Assembly: GCA_030159075.1 (NCBI GenBank)
Contig: BROG01000005.1
Span: 2,926,001-2,990,000, forward strand
Direction: 5' to 3'
Length of the DNA: 64,000 nucleotides
From: Atrina japonica
Taxonomy: Eukaryota > Mollusca > Bivalvia > Pterioida > Pinnidae
A model generated the notes under the pieces. That model did no database searches and had not been told where the DNA came from. It saw only the letters and a program-made list of their open reading frames with translations. Both the position numbers and the translations under genes were made by a program. The number at the start of each line of letters is the position of its first letter. The first letter of the stretch is position 1. This document shows positions 48,611 through 60,800 of this stretch, one piece after another.

Positions 48611-49304
48611 TGTAAGGGAATTCTAGGTAACTCTAGTTCTGTATTCAAAACTAATACTCCTAGAAAACATTTTTTTCACTGACAGTGGTTTTTAATGCCT
48701 ATTGGTTTCATGCTTAACCGTTAGGGTATCAATATTGATCATTAGCAAAATATAGATCAATAAATACATATATGTTTACCATAACATGTGTATTTACTCC
48801 ATGATGCTCACGAATGAACAACAATTGTGACGTGTGTATATACACGACGTGCAGACTATGTTAGAGATGTTTGTTTATTTCCCGTGACCTATGACGAGTT
48901 TGACCCCGTGATGAGTATCAGCCTCAAAATAGCATTTGTCCGAAATCTGCGTCAGTAACCTCTATCAGGCAATGCTATTTGTAACTTCTACTTCAGTGGC
49001 ACATGTTCATTTTCGGATAAACATATTTACTTTTCTTCAGTAATTCAATCGCTAACAGTTACAATTTACCCAATGATATTTTTATCTAATTGTGTCTATC
49101 GATTTGTCAAGAGCGAAACTGTTTTTGTTTGTTTGTTGGTTGGTTTTCAGGTTCATGAGAAGAATGTTCACTTTCTCGTTTCCAAAAGAAAAAAACAACA
49201 CTGAATGGTAATGGGCAATATTGTGTCATTTTAAAAGTGAGCAATAGTCATATGACATTTGACGGATATATTATTTTGGTTGCCTCGTAATTAACCACAT
49301 TCAA

Positions 49305-49306
<2 letters not shown>

Positions 49307-49400
<94 letters not shown>
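49307..49400. repeat. (TA)n microsatellite
   Basis: About 47 uninterrupted AT units. Confidence 0.95.
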
Positions 49401-49403
<3 letters not shown>

Positions 49404-52192
49404 TAACAAATGAGGTTCTGCAGCAATACAACAATATAAGATAGTATGTGTGTTGAAGGAATCATTTTGTATATTCGGGATTGCATTGTCTGAACAAAAG
49501 TATTTATTGCCAACATTTTACATTTCCTAGAGTATTAGAATGATTAAACTATGCTAATTTTAATATAATTATTTTCATTAAGGTTTTTATTTATACACTA
49601 CATAGACTCTAGCCACGTGATTTGATATTTTCCTTATGTAAGCTAATGTATAGGCTATCTGCTGAAATTTCCTAATCAAATCTATTTCGTAAATTTCCAT
49701 AAGGTGTGTGTATGTGCATGTGTTTTCTCTGTCTTGCTATTTCACATAATTATTATCTAAAACATGCTATTGAAAAAAAAACCACAAGTACAATATATGT
49801 TCCAGAATATGTTTTAAAATAATTTCTAAAATTGGTAACTACTATCGTGGTTTAAAGACAAAACCAAATCACACCCAGTTCAGAAAATAGCTCGTATTAA
49901 TTCACATAGGAATAGAGTTCTAGGTTTATAATTAAGATGTTATTCCGTATAGAGATAATACAGATTTTGAACATTTGTTATTTCTAACTAAGCCAGTGAG
50001 TCACAATGCGCATGTTATTGCTTGTGGAAATTTATGACATCTCTGACTCGTACTGCACGTGCATGTATCCACACGACGTCACTAAGCAACACATTTGAAG
50101 TTGATTTTTCCGTATGCGCAGATTGCCTTCTCCTAATTGTAACAAAGACCGTGAGTGGGTTTTTCCTATGTAGTGCGTCAGGGTCATTCGCTGATGTTTG
50201 ATAGGGGGCAATAAATAGAACACTATTCAAAAGGAGATACAGAGAACAAATCGTTGAAAAACTATTTTCCCATTTTGATTTAAGTCTATGTCCAAATAAT
50301 GCCTTGTAATCTCAAAACAGTTTTTGGCTGATTATATGTACGCAAATCTATCAATTATAGAAGCCAAAGGTATAACAACAAGGAAGTTGAAAAACAAAAT
50401 ACAAATAGTGAATATTAGACAAAAGCGAACCCCTGAAAACAAGGTGGCATGGAGAAGTAAGAATCCCAATATTGACACATAAAATATGAAGTTACAAACG
50501 GTTCAATGTTTCTTGGAAACCCGCAAAACATAGAATGCATTTATTATATCAATGTAGTGTTGATCACTCTAAACTCATTACAAGATTTTGTATCTTGATG
50601 TCATTCAAAGCAAGTAATGAGGGCTGAAATGTTCACCATTGACCGCACACAATATAATCTTCAGTTTATTTTGTTATGAGGTTTACCATAAATGTTTCAT
50701 AATCTATAATACAATTAAGTCAAAAGAAGGACCAAAGAAATAATTTAATCTTAAGTGATAAATTTTAACACCAATCTGTATTTTTAGTATTAAAAAAGGT
50801 CTGAGCTACTGAAATGGATTTGGGTCTCGAAAATCGAATTGTAGTGCACTGCAAATTATTTCTCAAACTGTTAGTATATCAATGAAGGTTTGACACAAAT
50901 GTAGATAAAACAACAATATATTGGTATTATTTTAGAATTTTATAGGCAATACAAAATCGAATCGGCATGAGAACGAATTGGACACAATTGGGTTTAACAC
51001 TACATGTAGTCGTTGATAAGTTCTTCTGCGGTACATCTCCAAATGCAATTTACATATAATTTCGCAATATTGCTTTCGAAATTCCGAGCGTTGCAGGTAA
51101 TTGACTTTTTCTCCGAAATCTTTCTCCAGTGATATGTTTTATCAGCATATGTTTTATCAACAGGGAAAATGTTAATGTTATTAGATATTCTAAGAACTGT
51201 TTATTTATCGCGCAAACACTTGTAACTGGAATTGGCAATAAATAACGTGGGTTGCTGTGTAAAAAATGCCTGTTTCTGTCTTATTGCAGTAGATAGAAGT
51301 GTACATGCACCTAGCGTTTATATATACAAATATTTGTAAATACAGTATCTTTTTCTATATCCCTTGGGATCTACTTAAATTCTCTTTTGTGACATAATCT
51401 TCCACACGAGATATTTCGGCGTTACAGATATGTATCTTAGAAAATCGTCCCACGGAATAAATATTATTGTATAGATTATATGTAGAATTAAAGTTTAAAA
51501 TATTCTAAAGTCATAATTTTTTAAGTATTCAAGATCCACTAACTTTTCATGAGATTAACCCTACAATTTGGAATTGACAATATACCCTACAGACCATAAT
51601 AGACTTGTCTAAACAATAGAAAAGAGCATACCATCTAGATACTTAGGGTACGAAGGGTTATGGTAAAACACCTAGAGTTTATGCTGCAACTGGACATTTT
51701 TGTGTATTGGCACGCAATTGTAAATAACAATATGTTGACCCTTAATTTTTATGTGAATGATAATAATGTTTCCTATACAGTCAGACCCAGAAGTTTTATA
51801 AATGACTATACTTAAGTCAAAATAATGAAATAAAATTTGAGATTGAGCATTGAGTAAATTTTGTGACTTCAGTCCAAGAAAGATACTAACATCAAAGCAG
51901 TCAATCTATAACATATATCTAATTGTAACACCATAAAATGAAAGAATATTGTTGTTTTGTTTTTGTTATATGTAAAAACGAAACTGCACTTTAATCAATC
52001 GGGAGTTTAATTATATGCCACTGCAGAAGAAATTCACTTTGTTTGCACACGCTGCAGTACGTCCTCGTGTACTTACAGAATGTATTTGCCAGATGTAGGT
52101 CATGTTTTGTTGTGGGTTCTGATTCATCGGTGTAATTTTGGAACATGCAAAGGTCAAGTTCATATTTGACCATTCATACGTCATACAGTTAC

Positions 52193-52200
52193 TATATAAT
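52193..52200 (+). promoter_or_regulatory. TATA-like box of gene 2
   Basis: TATATAAT lies 82 bases upstream of the ATG at 52275. Confidence 0.5.
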
Positions 52201-52274
52201 GTGGTCCGCGTGCTGTGAAAGCATCAATTTTGTACCATTCTTACAGTAACAGTACAGAGAAGGGCATTGAGAAA

Positions 52275-54328
52275 ATGGCAAAGTTTATTGTTGTGTTGTG
52301 TTTTGTAGCGGTAGTGGTGGCAGTCGGTAGTGGTGGGCAGTTTATGACAGAAGTGGAGTGTCTTCCTTTATTGCATAAATTTCATGCAGTTTAAAAAACC
52401 GCAACAAAGGCAAATGGGAGGGGTGTTTGCCCCGTCAAGGACGTTGGGCTGCTAAAAGGACGTAAACTTCCTCATTTGGCTAGGTATGATTATTTTATGT
52501 TTTGTATTCCTTTATTGCATAATTTAAAAACATGCAGTTAAAATGTGTTGTTACTTCATTTTCATGTAAAATATGTAATTTCTATGTTTCACTATATGTT
52601 TAGGGGTCATGGTGACATTGACACAAGCATTGGAATATTGAGTTACTTGTTTGATTATCCTGAAATGGTTGTTGCTTTGGTATTTACATTATCATATATA
52701 TATATATATATATATATCACGATTTTAATGAGGGATTATTCCTCACTTACTCCAATTAAATTTTACTTTGGTCTCGAGATGTGCTGTAGATAGGTGTTTG
52801 CCCCGTCAAGGCGGAATGCTTACACCTCAATGACTGATAGATCTAACCTCTGTATTTTCAGAGGTCCTTGTTTGTCAACTGTACACCAGATTTTTATTTT
52901 ATCGCCTAAACTTCCTCATTAATACTTTAGTTTCTGTGACTGTTAAAAACTAATTTTTTGTTATGTGTAAGAATATGAATATAAAAGTAAATCACATATT
53001 ACAAAACACACAAAAATGATACTTGTATAAAACAAGAGTAATTCCGATGTTTAGATAATAATTTAAGAACAACTAATGTAAAAACTGTATAATAACACTA
53101 AGCAACAAATCTGGTCATGAATTTGCACGTACTACTAGTCATTATTACTGCAGTTTTACGGTGCCCTGACATTTGTGGTGTATACTTGAATCTATTTTAA
53201 TATTATTCATGCAGTATTTAAATTATTTTCCTATACATTTTGCATAACCTGTGTATTGAAGTATACCTAAAACATGTATTTACATTTTGAGTAGTTGTTT
53301 AAAGGGGCATTAGTTGTGTTTAAAATAAGTAGATATTTTGATTCGATCTACTTTTAGTAATAAATGAGGGTTAAACACAGGCATAAAAAATCCTATATTC
53401 CTATATTTCTTTGTGAAAATAAGTTCAGATCCATTGTGGTATGCATATACAAATAGTAAGATTGAGTTGATCAAGTGCCAAACCTGGAATTCTCAAGCAG
53501 TTTTCACAAAATATATAGGGATCTAAGAATGTTTATGCCTGTACATATCTCTTATGTTTTGTTTTTGTATATCAATCTATGTAGTAAAAACGGAAAAAGA
53601 AAATTTTGGAAAAAAACACAGTTTATGTCAAATGTAATCTTCTAATTTACTGAAAAAAGGCAAAATATTCCGACAATTCCTTAAAAGATTAACATTAACT
53701 ACCATATTATTACTAAATTGTATTCTTTTATGTCGTAAATTAATCAGATTATATTTATTTTAGGGGTCATGGTGACATTGACACAAGCATTGGAGACGAC
53801 TCAGGCGAGGTAGAAGCCGCTTCAGACGACGATTCTACTGATCATTTTGCTAAAGCACGACAATGGCGCATCAACAAACGTAAACAGCGACTCCAAAGGA
53901 AAATGAAAAGGAAAAACAAAAGATTTCAAATGCGACTTGAGAACAGGGGTCAACTTGATAATAATGAAACAGTAGCACAGCCGACACGATGGGGTAAAAA
54001 TAAAATAGTGCGCCGTAATAAATGGTTCATGCGCATCCAAAAACGTACCGGTTGTTTCTGTTTGTCACCTGAAAAATTAAAAAAATTACAGGAACTATTG
54101 GAAAAAGAGGGTTTGGAGTCAGAATTCCCCGAGATTACATTGAAAACTGATAACAACGGTGACTCTGATAATGTAGATACTAGCGATGATTCCGATGACA
54201 CAGATAACATCAGTGATGATGATAACAACGATTCTGAAAATGATAACACGACTGCAGAGAGTACAGACGAAGTCACATTTCCTCCTGAACTAGACGAACA
54301 GGTTGAACGACTGGATTTGTTAGCATAG
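52275..54328 (+). CDS. Secreted basic/CFC/acidic-tail protein, gene 2; exon 1 has an in-frame stop (possible pseudogene)
   Basis: Exon 1 is 52275-52483 and exon 2 is 53764-54328; the phase-2 GT-AG intron matches genes 1 and 3. Exon 1 starts with a signal peptide ('FIVVLCFVAVVVAVGSG') but meets TAA at 52392-52394 (codon 40). The stop lies within 52361-52397, which resembles intron sequence at 52505-52543. Beyond it, another frame (52395-52460) reads Lys/Arg/Trp-rich and more family-like than the frame that leads into exon 2, which hints at an indel. Exon 2 is fully open for 187 codons: an acidic start ('HGDIDTS'), a basic middle ('RINKRKQRLQRKMKRK'), 'GCFCLSPEKLKKLQELL', 'EGLESEFPE' and an Asp/Asn/Glu-rich tail. 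Either the gene is newly disabled, or an unseen splice form or sequence error is involved. The exon 2 call is firm; the expression status is not. Confidence 0.65.
52361..52397 (+). repeat. Intron-like segment inside gene 2 exon 1, carrying the stop
   Basis: 'ttcctttattgcata' and 'catgcagttta' in exon 1 are matched at 52505-52543 in the intron ('ttcctttattgcata', 'catgcagttaaaa') with a small gap. Confidence 0.6.
52599..52634 (+). repeat. Duplicate of the intron/exon 2 junction of gene 2
   Basis: 36 bases are identical to 53759-53794, including the acceptor AG and the first 31 bases of exon 2 ('GGGGTCATGGTGACATTGAC' onward). After it the sequence diverges and runs to a stop at 52793, so this is a truncated decoy exon. 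Confidence 0.85.
52800..52960 (+). mobile_element. Decayed Penelope-like 3'-tail fragment
   Basis: 'ggcggaatgcttacacctca', 'cagaggtccttgtttgtc' and 'cagatttttatttt' parallel the 3' tail at 18.3 kb. It lies in the gene 2 intron. Confidence 0.5.
53303..53645. mobile_element. TTAA-flanked foldback MITE, copy 2
   Basis: It starts TTAAAGGGGCATTAGTTGTG. Inside are 'cctatatttctttgtgaaaa' and 'ttttcacaaaatatataggg' in inverted arrangement with 'ggcataaaaaatcct' and 'gtttatgcc'. The right end carries 'aaaaacacagttta'. It lies in the gene 2 intron. Confidence 0.65.
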
Positions 54329-54395
54329 AGTGAGAAATTCCATAAAAATGTCCATTACAATTATTCTCATTCTGTCATCTAATTCTTTTTTTATC

Positions 54396-54401
54396 AATAA
54401 A
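54396..54401 (+). terminator. Poly(A) signal AATAAA of gene 2
   Basis: It lies 68 bases after the stop codon. Confidence 0.6.
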
Positions 54402-54663
54402 AATGGTAATACATGTATAAATTGCTTTGGCTTTATTTTTAAACTGAAATGATTCATTAGCAGAAGTACATTGCTTGTCGCACACGGCCTTATTTGTAAA
54501 TATTTTCATCAATATGCATGATGATGATAATGATGGTGATATTCATGAATCCTGAAATCATTAAAAAAGATACTGTTAATGCACTGAAGCAGGAAACTTT
54601 GTACAAGAGAAAATCTACAGGAGCTTATAAATTGCATGGTTGATTTATAAATGTATTTCACAT

Positions 54664-54716
<53 letters not shown>

Positions 54717-54904
54717 GGGATCTATATATATATATATATTATATTTGGAAAAAAATATATGTCAAATGTATATATATATATATACTCCGTGGCAGAATAA
54801 AGTAGAGAAATAAAAGATCATGTTTTGATGTTCAGCTATATGGATTACTGTAACGAGAGAGGTCAATAGTACAAATTGAACGTCAAAGTTTTTATAATGA
54901 ATCA

Positions 54905-54985
54905 ACTAGCACAGCCGACACGATATAAAGTGACGCTGTGATGATCCAAAAACGTACGTTTGTTCCTTTTTCCATCCTAAGTATC
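54905..54985 (+). pseudogene. Degenerate fragment of gene 2 exon 2
   Basis: 'tagcacagccgacacgat' matches gene 2 near 53973-53990. 'atccaaaaacgtac' and the following 'gtttgttcctttt' match the stretch leading into the CFC codons (54036-54062), with the sequence between shortened. It has no open frame. It lies about 580 bp downstream of gene 2. Confidence 0.7.
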
Positions 54986-55009
54986 AACACCAAAGTTAAA
55001 GATAATGTC

Positions 55010-55790
55010 TAAATCCATTATCAGTAAAGATGACGGAGATCTCAAGGCGTATAAGTCAATTAGTGTCATCGCCAAAGTTAAAGATGATATCTAAATCCAT
55101 TATCAGTAAAGATGATAAATTGCTTTTAGATTTCAAGGCGTATAAGTCAATTAGTGTCATCGCCAAAGTTAAAGATGATATCTAAATCCATTATCAGTAA
55201 AGATGACGGAGATTTCAAGGCGTATAAGTCAATTAGTGTCATCGCCAAAGTTAAAGATAATGTCTAAATCCATTATCAGTAAAGATGACGGAGATTTCAA
55301 TTGAACGCGTTTTATAAGTCAATTAGTGTCATCGCCAAAGTTAAAGATAATGTCTAAATCCATTATCAGTAAAGATGACGGAGATCTCAAGGCGTATAAG
55401 TCAATTAGTGTCATCGCCAAAGTTAAAGATGATGTCTAAATCCATTATCAGTAAAGATGACGGAGATTTCAAGGCGTATAAGTCAATTAGTGTCATCGCC
55501 AAAGTTAAAGATGATATCTAAATCCATTATCAGTAAAGATGACGGAGATTTCAAGGCGTATAAGTCAATTAGTGTCATCGCCAAAGTTAAAGATAATGTC
55601 TAAATCCATTATCAGTAAAGATGACGGAGATTTCAAGGCGTATAAGTCAATTAGTGTCATCGCCAAAGTTAATTTAAAGATAATGTCTAAATCCATTATC
55701 AGTAAAGATGACGGAGATTTCAAGGCGTATAAGTCAATTAGTGTCATCGCCAAAGTTAAAGATGATATCTAAATCCATTATCAGTAAAGA
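55010..55790. repeat. 82-bp minisatellite, about ten copies
   Basis: The unit contains 'atctaaatccattatcagta', 'aagatgacggagatttcaag', 'gcgtataagtcaattagtgt' and 'catcgccaaagttaaagat'. 'ccattatcag' at 55442 and 55524 gives 82 bp. One unit has an insertion near 55115-55135. The unit is not a multiple of three, so the short open frames here are not genes. Confidence 0.9.
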
Positions 55791-56394
55791 TGCTGGAGGA
55801 GAATCAAGGATTATAAATATTATAAACATAATACCACACCTATCAGCACCAACGCCAAAGTCAAAGGTGATATTTTAATCCAAAATAAGTAATTCAAATA
55901 TGAAGGTTATTGTACCTCGATCGTATTTTTCCTAGGCTTCTATATAATAATTTTATGCCAAAATCACATTGAATAAATTAATCTTATTTTTTAGTTAAAC
56001 CTAGTTTGTCATCAGTTAAAACCAGTTTTCTCATTACTCTTACTATTGGAGAAAAACTACGTTTAAATCTGAAAAACTAGGTTTACCAAATAAAAAACTT
56101 TTATTTTGTATGTCTTATATTAAAGCTTCATTTCTGAATTCCAAGATTTTTATTGCTTTCAGATTAGTTCAAATATGATATGAACTCTTGAACTCGTCAC
56201 TAAGGAAGTTTTATGGTCGATACGGTGATCTCGTTAAACAATATGAAGCCCCCTCTAGGGAATGTTTAATAGTATTCTGGAACATGACCATATACAGTGA
56301 CTCTCTTTCGCCTATCGTGTCTAAAGCTAACTGATGACATTTTCACCAAACTTGACCTTTTCATCGAACTCGAGAGGTTTCAATGGAGCATTTG

Positions 56395-56560
56395 TGACGG
56401 GTGTAGCATGCCAGCAGGGGACATTGACTCCTTACGAACACCTGGTCCTGTCAAGTTTGTGATTCGCAATTGTTCTTTATGTTAAGACCATTTATATATC
56501 TAATTTGTCGTGTTCTAATGGACTTTGAGCTTCGATTATTCATTGGTACTTTTTCCTTTT
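56395..56560 (+). repeat. Retroelement 3'-tail-like repeat
   Basis: 'ccttacgaacacctggtcct', 'gcaattgttctttatgtt' and 'tgtcgtgttctaatggactt' match 30120-30290. The open frame at 56297-56485 overlaps this repeat. Confidence 0.65.
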
Positions 56561-56900
56561 AACATGCTATATATTGCAAAATGTACTAAAATAAACCATT
56601 TAACAGAGTTGAAGAATAAATAAAAGAAATACCTTGTCATTACTCATGGCAGTGTATTCTTTATCTACCTTTATACTACTTAATAAGTCACTGATACCGA
56701 AGTATTAATCGAAGTCAGGTGAAAATTGGACATACACGAACCTCTGGATATTCAGAGTTGGAATCTTTTAAGGATCTCAAATCTTTATTTTTATACAAAT
56801 ATAATGGCAAAGTATTCATTACAATAACACGGGGTCTATCAGGTTAGCAGAAATTTGTCCCAAAAACCGCTGGTATTACCCTTTTGTGCACGTCACTTAA

Positions 56901-57288
56901 TAACTTTGGTATTATGTTTATAATATTTATAACCACTAGGTCGTTGCCACTGCTGGTGGACCGTTTGAGTCCCCGAGGGTATACATAAACCTAGTACCTC
57001 GTATTTCGGTACCAGCTGTTCATCTTATACTAAAGTAATAATTGGCACTGCTAACACGATTTAAATTCGAAAATTTTCTAAAGCTAAGACAGTCATTTTT
57101 TTTACACTGGTTACTCTTAGACGGATTTTGGCTATACTTTTAGAGATATTATTTGGCCTTGTATGATACTACTTTATCTTTAGAAAATGCACATACTTTT
57201 CAAATTGGAGCTCAACAGATGAAGTCTAATTGACAGAAACGATATCGTCTTGTGCATTCTAACATTGGTATTATGTTTATAATATTTA
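56901..57288 (-). repeat. 365-bp interspersed repeat, complete reverse copy
   Basis: 'taactttggtattatgttta' begins at 56901 and a near-identical word begins at 57260, in the same orientation. All internal landmarks are present in reverse, including 'ggtggaccgtttgagtcccc' and 'atttggccttgtatgatact'. Confidence 0.75.
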
Positions 57289-57776
57289 ATACTAAATATA
57301 AAACCACTGTTACATAAGTATTAATCAAAAGAAGGTTCGTAATACAATATACAAATCACGTGAAAATTGGACACAGACGGACTTCTGAATATTCTGACGT
57401 CGATCGACAAAACAAAAAATATATTTTAAATTTAAAATAAATGACAAGATATAAAACATACAAATACTTCATTAACACTATATATGATAAAATTTTATTA
57501 CTTATACTTCATCAGTTAACATCGAAAATAAAGTTGTTAGAATAATCATTTCATTTGTATTTAAATCAAGTACATATCTTCAATGTTTGGTATATTTAGT
57601 ACTTTTCCGAAAAAGTATAATACTCCCTACAAAATATAAAACAATTAAAAACAATTAAAAATCCTATCACGCACAACCACTTGAACTACTTAAAACAGAA
57701 TTGTATTTCATGAGAATTTTATGCATACAAGTACTGTTTATTAGAAAAGCTTCTCAAGTGTTTGCTTCACAAAACA

Positions 57777-57784
57777 TATATAAA
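57777..57784 (+). promoter_or_regulatory. TATA-like box of gene 3
   Basis: TATATAAA lies 53 bases upstream of the ATG at 57830. Confidence 0.5.
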
Positions 57785-57829
57785 TGATCATAAACAGTCA
57801 AAAATACTGTATTAACAAATACAGCAAAC

Positions 57830-60800
57830 ATGAAGGGTTGGTTCGTTCTGTTGTTCGCATTGTTATGTGTAGTTTTAGCTGCAGAGGGAATGAGACGCCC
57901 TGGTGGCCGTCGCAGATACGATGTACTCAGGTAACACCACACCTTAATCATACATTTTGTTCTCCAAGTTCATCGAGAAATGATTATCCCCATGATTCCT
58001 GGAATTACGTAAAATAGACAAAGTACTGTCTTACGCAGTGCAGGCGCTGCTATACTGAAACTAACGTTGATTTCGTAATTGTTCATTATGTTGAGACCAT
58101 TTGTATATCAAATCTGTTGTATTTTAATGGACTTGGAGTTTCGATTATCCATTGGTACTTCTTCAATTTTACTTGATATTCTCCCAGTTGTTATATTTGC
58201 CACATACGACTAAATGTTAAAGGGGCATTAGCTGTGTTTCTTTTCGAAACTTTTTACCTTTTTTCACCACTAAGATTGATGTATTATTGCAAAAAAGAGA
58301 TGTACACAGGTAAAACCATTTTCAAATTCCTTTATATTTATTTTGAGAAATCAAGTTTATCAATCATTTGTCTGCAAATGATTAACCCCACCTTAATATT
58401 TATACATGCATACCACACTGATTCTGATATTATTTTGACATAACAGGAATATAAAATTTTTATGACTGTGTTTATCTCATATTTGTTATTGTATATCAAT
58501 CAAAGCAGTTAAAACTAAATAAGTTTTTGGAAAACACAGCTTATATCAATTTAATTAATCATTGTCGTTCTATTTGCCATATATTACTATTTGTTAGAGT
58601 TATCCGTGTTGTTTTGTTTGCCATATAGTGCTGTTTTAAATCCACCCATGTTGTTCTATTTGTAATATAGTTATATATGTTAGGGTCACCCGTGCTGTTC
58701 TATTGTTATATATTACTATATGTTAGAGTCACCCGTGTTGTCCTATTTGCCGTATCATTACTATGTGTTAGAGTCACCCGTGTTGTTCTATTTGCCGTAT
58801 CATTACTATGTGTTAGAGTCACCCGTGTTGTTCTATTTGCCGTATATCACTATATGTTGGATGCACCCGTGTTGCTCTATTTGCCGTGTATCACTATGTG
58901 GTAGCGTTACCCGTGTTGTCCTATTTGTCGTATATCACTATCTGTTAGAGTCATCCGTGTTGTTCTATTTGCCATATATTACTATCAGTTAGAGTCACCC
59001 GTCTTGTTCTATTTGTTATTTTCTGTTTGCCATATATCACTATCTGTTACAGTCATCCGTGTTATTCTGTTTGCCGTATATCACTATCTGTTAGAGTCAC
59101 CCGTGTTGTTCTATTTGACGTTCCATCACTATCTGCCAGAGTCACCAGTGTTGTTCTATTTGTTATTTATTATTATGTATTAGATTAACCCGTGTTGTTC
59201 TGTTTGCTATATATCACTATCTGCTAGAGTCAACAGTGTTGTTTTATTTGCCGTGCATCACTCTTTGTTAGGCTGACCTGTGTTGTCCTATTTGACGTAT
59301 CATCACTATGTGTTAGAGTCACCCGTGTTGTTCTATTTGCCGTATCATTACTATGTGTTAGAGTCACCCGTGTTGTTCTATTTGCCGTATATCACTATAT
59401 GTTGGATGCACCCGTGTTGCTCTATTTGCCGTGTATCACTATGTGGTTGCGTCACCCGTGTTGTCCTATTTGTCGTATATCACTATCTGTTAGAGGCATC
59501 CGTGTTGTTCTATTTGCCATATATTACTATCAGTTAGAGTCACCCGTGTTGTTCTATTTGTTATTTATTATTATGTGTTAGATTAACCTGTGTTGTTCTG
59601 TTTGCCATATATCACTATCTGTTACAGTCATCCGTGTTATTCTGTTTGCCGTATATCACTATCTGTTAGAGTCACCCGTGTTGTTCTATTTGACGTTCCA
59701 TCACTATCTGTCAGAGTCACCAGTGTTGTTCTATTTGTTATTTATTATTATGTATTAGATTAACCCGTGTTGTTCTGTTTGCCATATATCACTATCTGCT
59801 AGAGTCAACAGTGTTGTTTTATTTGCCGTGCATCACTCTTTGTTAGGCTGACCTGTGTTGTCCTATTTGACGTATCATCACTATGTGATAGAGTCACCCG
59901 TGTTGTTCTATTTGCCCTGTATCACTATATGGTAGAGTCACCTGTGTTGTCCTATTTGCCCTGTATCACTATATGGTAGAGTCACCCGTGTTGTCCTATT
60001 TGACGTATCATCACTTTGTGGTAGAGTCACCTGTGTTGTCCTATTTGACGTATCATCACCATGTGGAAGAGTCACCCGTGTTGTTCTATTTGCCCTGTAT
60101 CACTATATGGTAGAGTCACCCTTGTTGTCCTATTTGCCGTATCATCACTATGTGGAAGAGTCACCCGTGTTGTTCTATTTGCCCTGTATCACTATATGGT
60201 AGAGTCACCCGTGTCGTTCTATTTGCCCTGTATCACTATATGGTAGAGTCACCCGTGTTATCCTATTTGACGTATCATCACTATGTGTAATAGTCACCCG
60301 TGTTGTTCTATTTGCCGTATATCACTATATGTTGGATGCACCCGTGTTGCTCTATTTGCCGTGTATCACTATGTGGTAGCGTCACCCGTGTTGTCCTATT
60401 TGTCGTATATCACTATCGGTTAGAGTCACCCGTGTTGTCCTATTTGCCGTATCATTACTATGTGTTAGAGTCACCCGTGTTGTTCTATTTGCCGTATCAT
60501 TACTATGTGTTAGAGTCACCCGTGTTGTTCTATTTGCCGTATATCACTATATGTTGGATGCACCCGTGTTGCTCTATTTGCCGTGTATCACTATGTGGTA
60601 GCGTCACCCGTGTTGTCCTATTTGTCGTATATCACTATCTGTTAGAGTCATCCGTGTTGTTCTATTTACCATATATTACTATCAGTTAGAGTCACCCGTG
60701 TTGTTCTATTTGTTATTTATTATTATGTGTTAGATTAACCTGTGTTGTTCTGTTTGCCATATATCACTATCTGTTACAGTCATCCGTGTTATTTTGTTTG

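Larger units (their letters stand above)
44533..52192. other. Gene-free region between genes 1 and 2
   Basis: No gene is supported. It contains a 40-bp tandem repeat (46320-46720), a possible MITE fragment (47075-47480), a 365-bp repeat (47745-47970), an ACC/CAGAAA-rich imperfect repeat (48055-48350), a Penelope-like fragment (48478-48610) and a TA array (49307-49400). 44540-46300, 48620-49300 and 49410-52190 show nothing I can name. Confidence 0.6.
54402..57776. other. Gene-free region between genes 2 and 3
   Basis: Holds a (CA)n(TA)n array at 54665-54800, an exon 2 fragment (54905-54985), an 82-bp minisatellite (55010-55790), a retroelement-tail-like repeat (56395-56560) and a complete reverse 365-bp repeat (56901-57288). 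55860-56390, 56570-56890 and 57300-57770 show nothing I can name. Confidence 0.6.

Noticed and set aside
55539..55772. Open frame of 77 codons with repeated 'SIISKDDGDFKAYKS'
   Set aside because: It is a product of the 82-bp minisatellite, whose unit length breaks frame. It is open by chance over about two and a half units.
57754..57951. Reverse-strand frame over gene 3 exon 1
   Set aside because: It is the antisense shadow of the signal-peptide exon, which has a proper start, donor and downstream exon.
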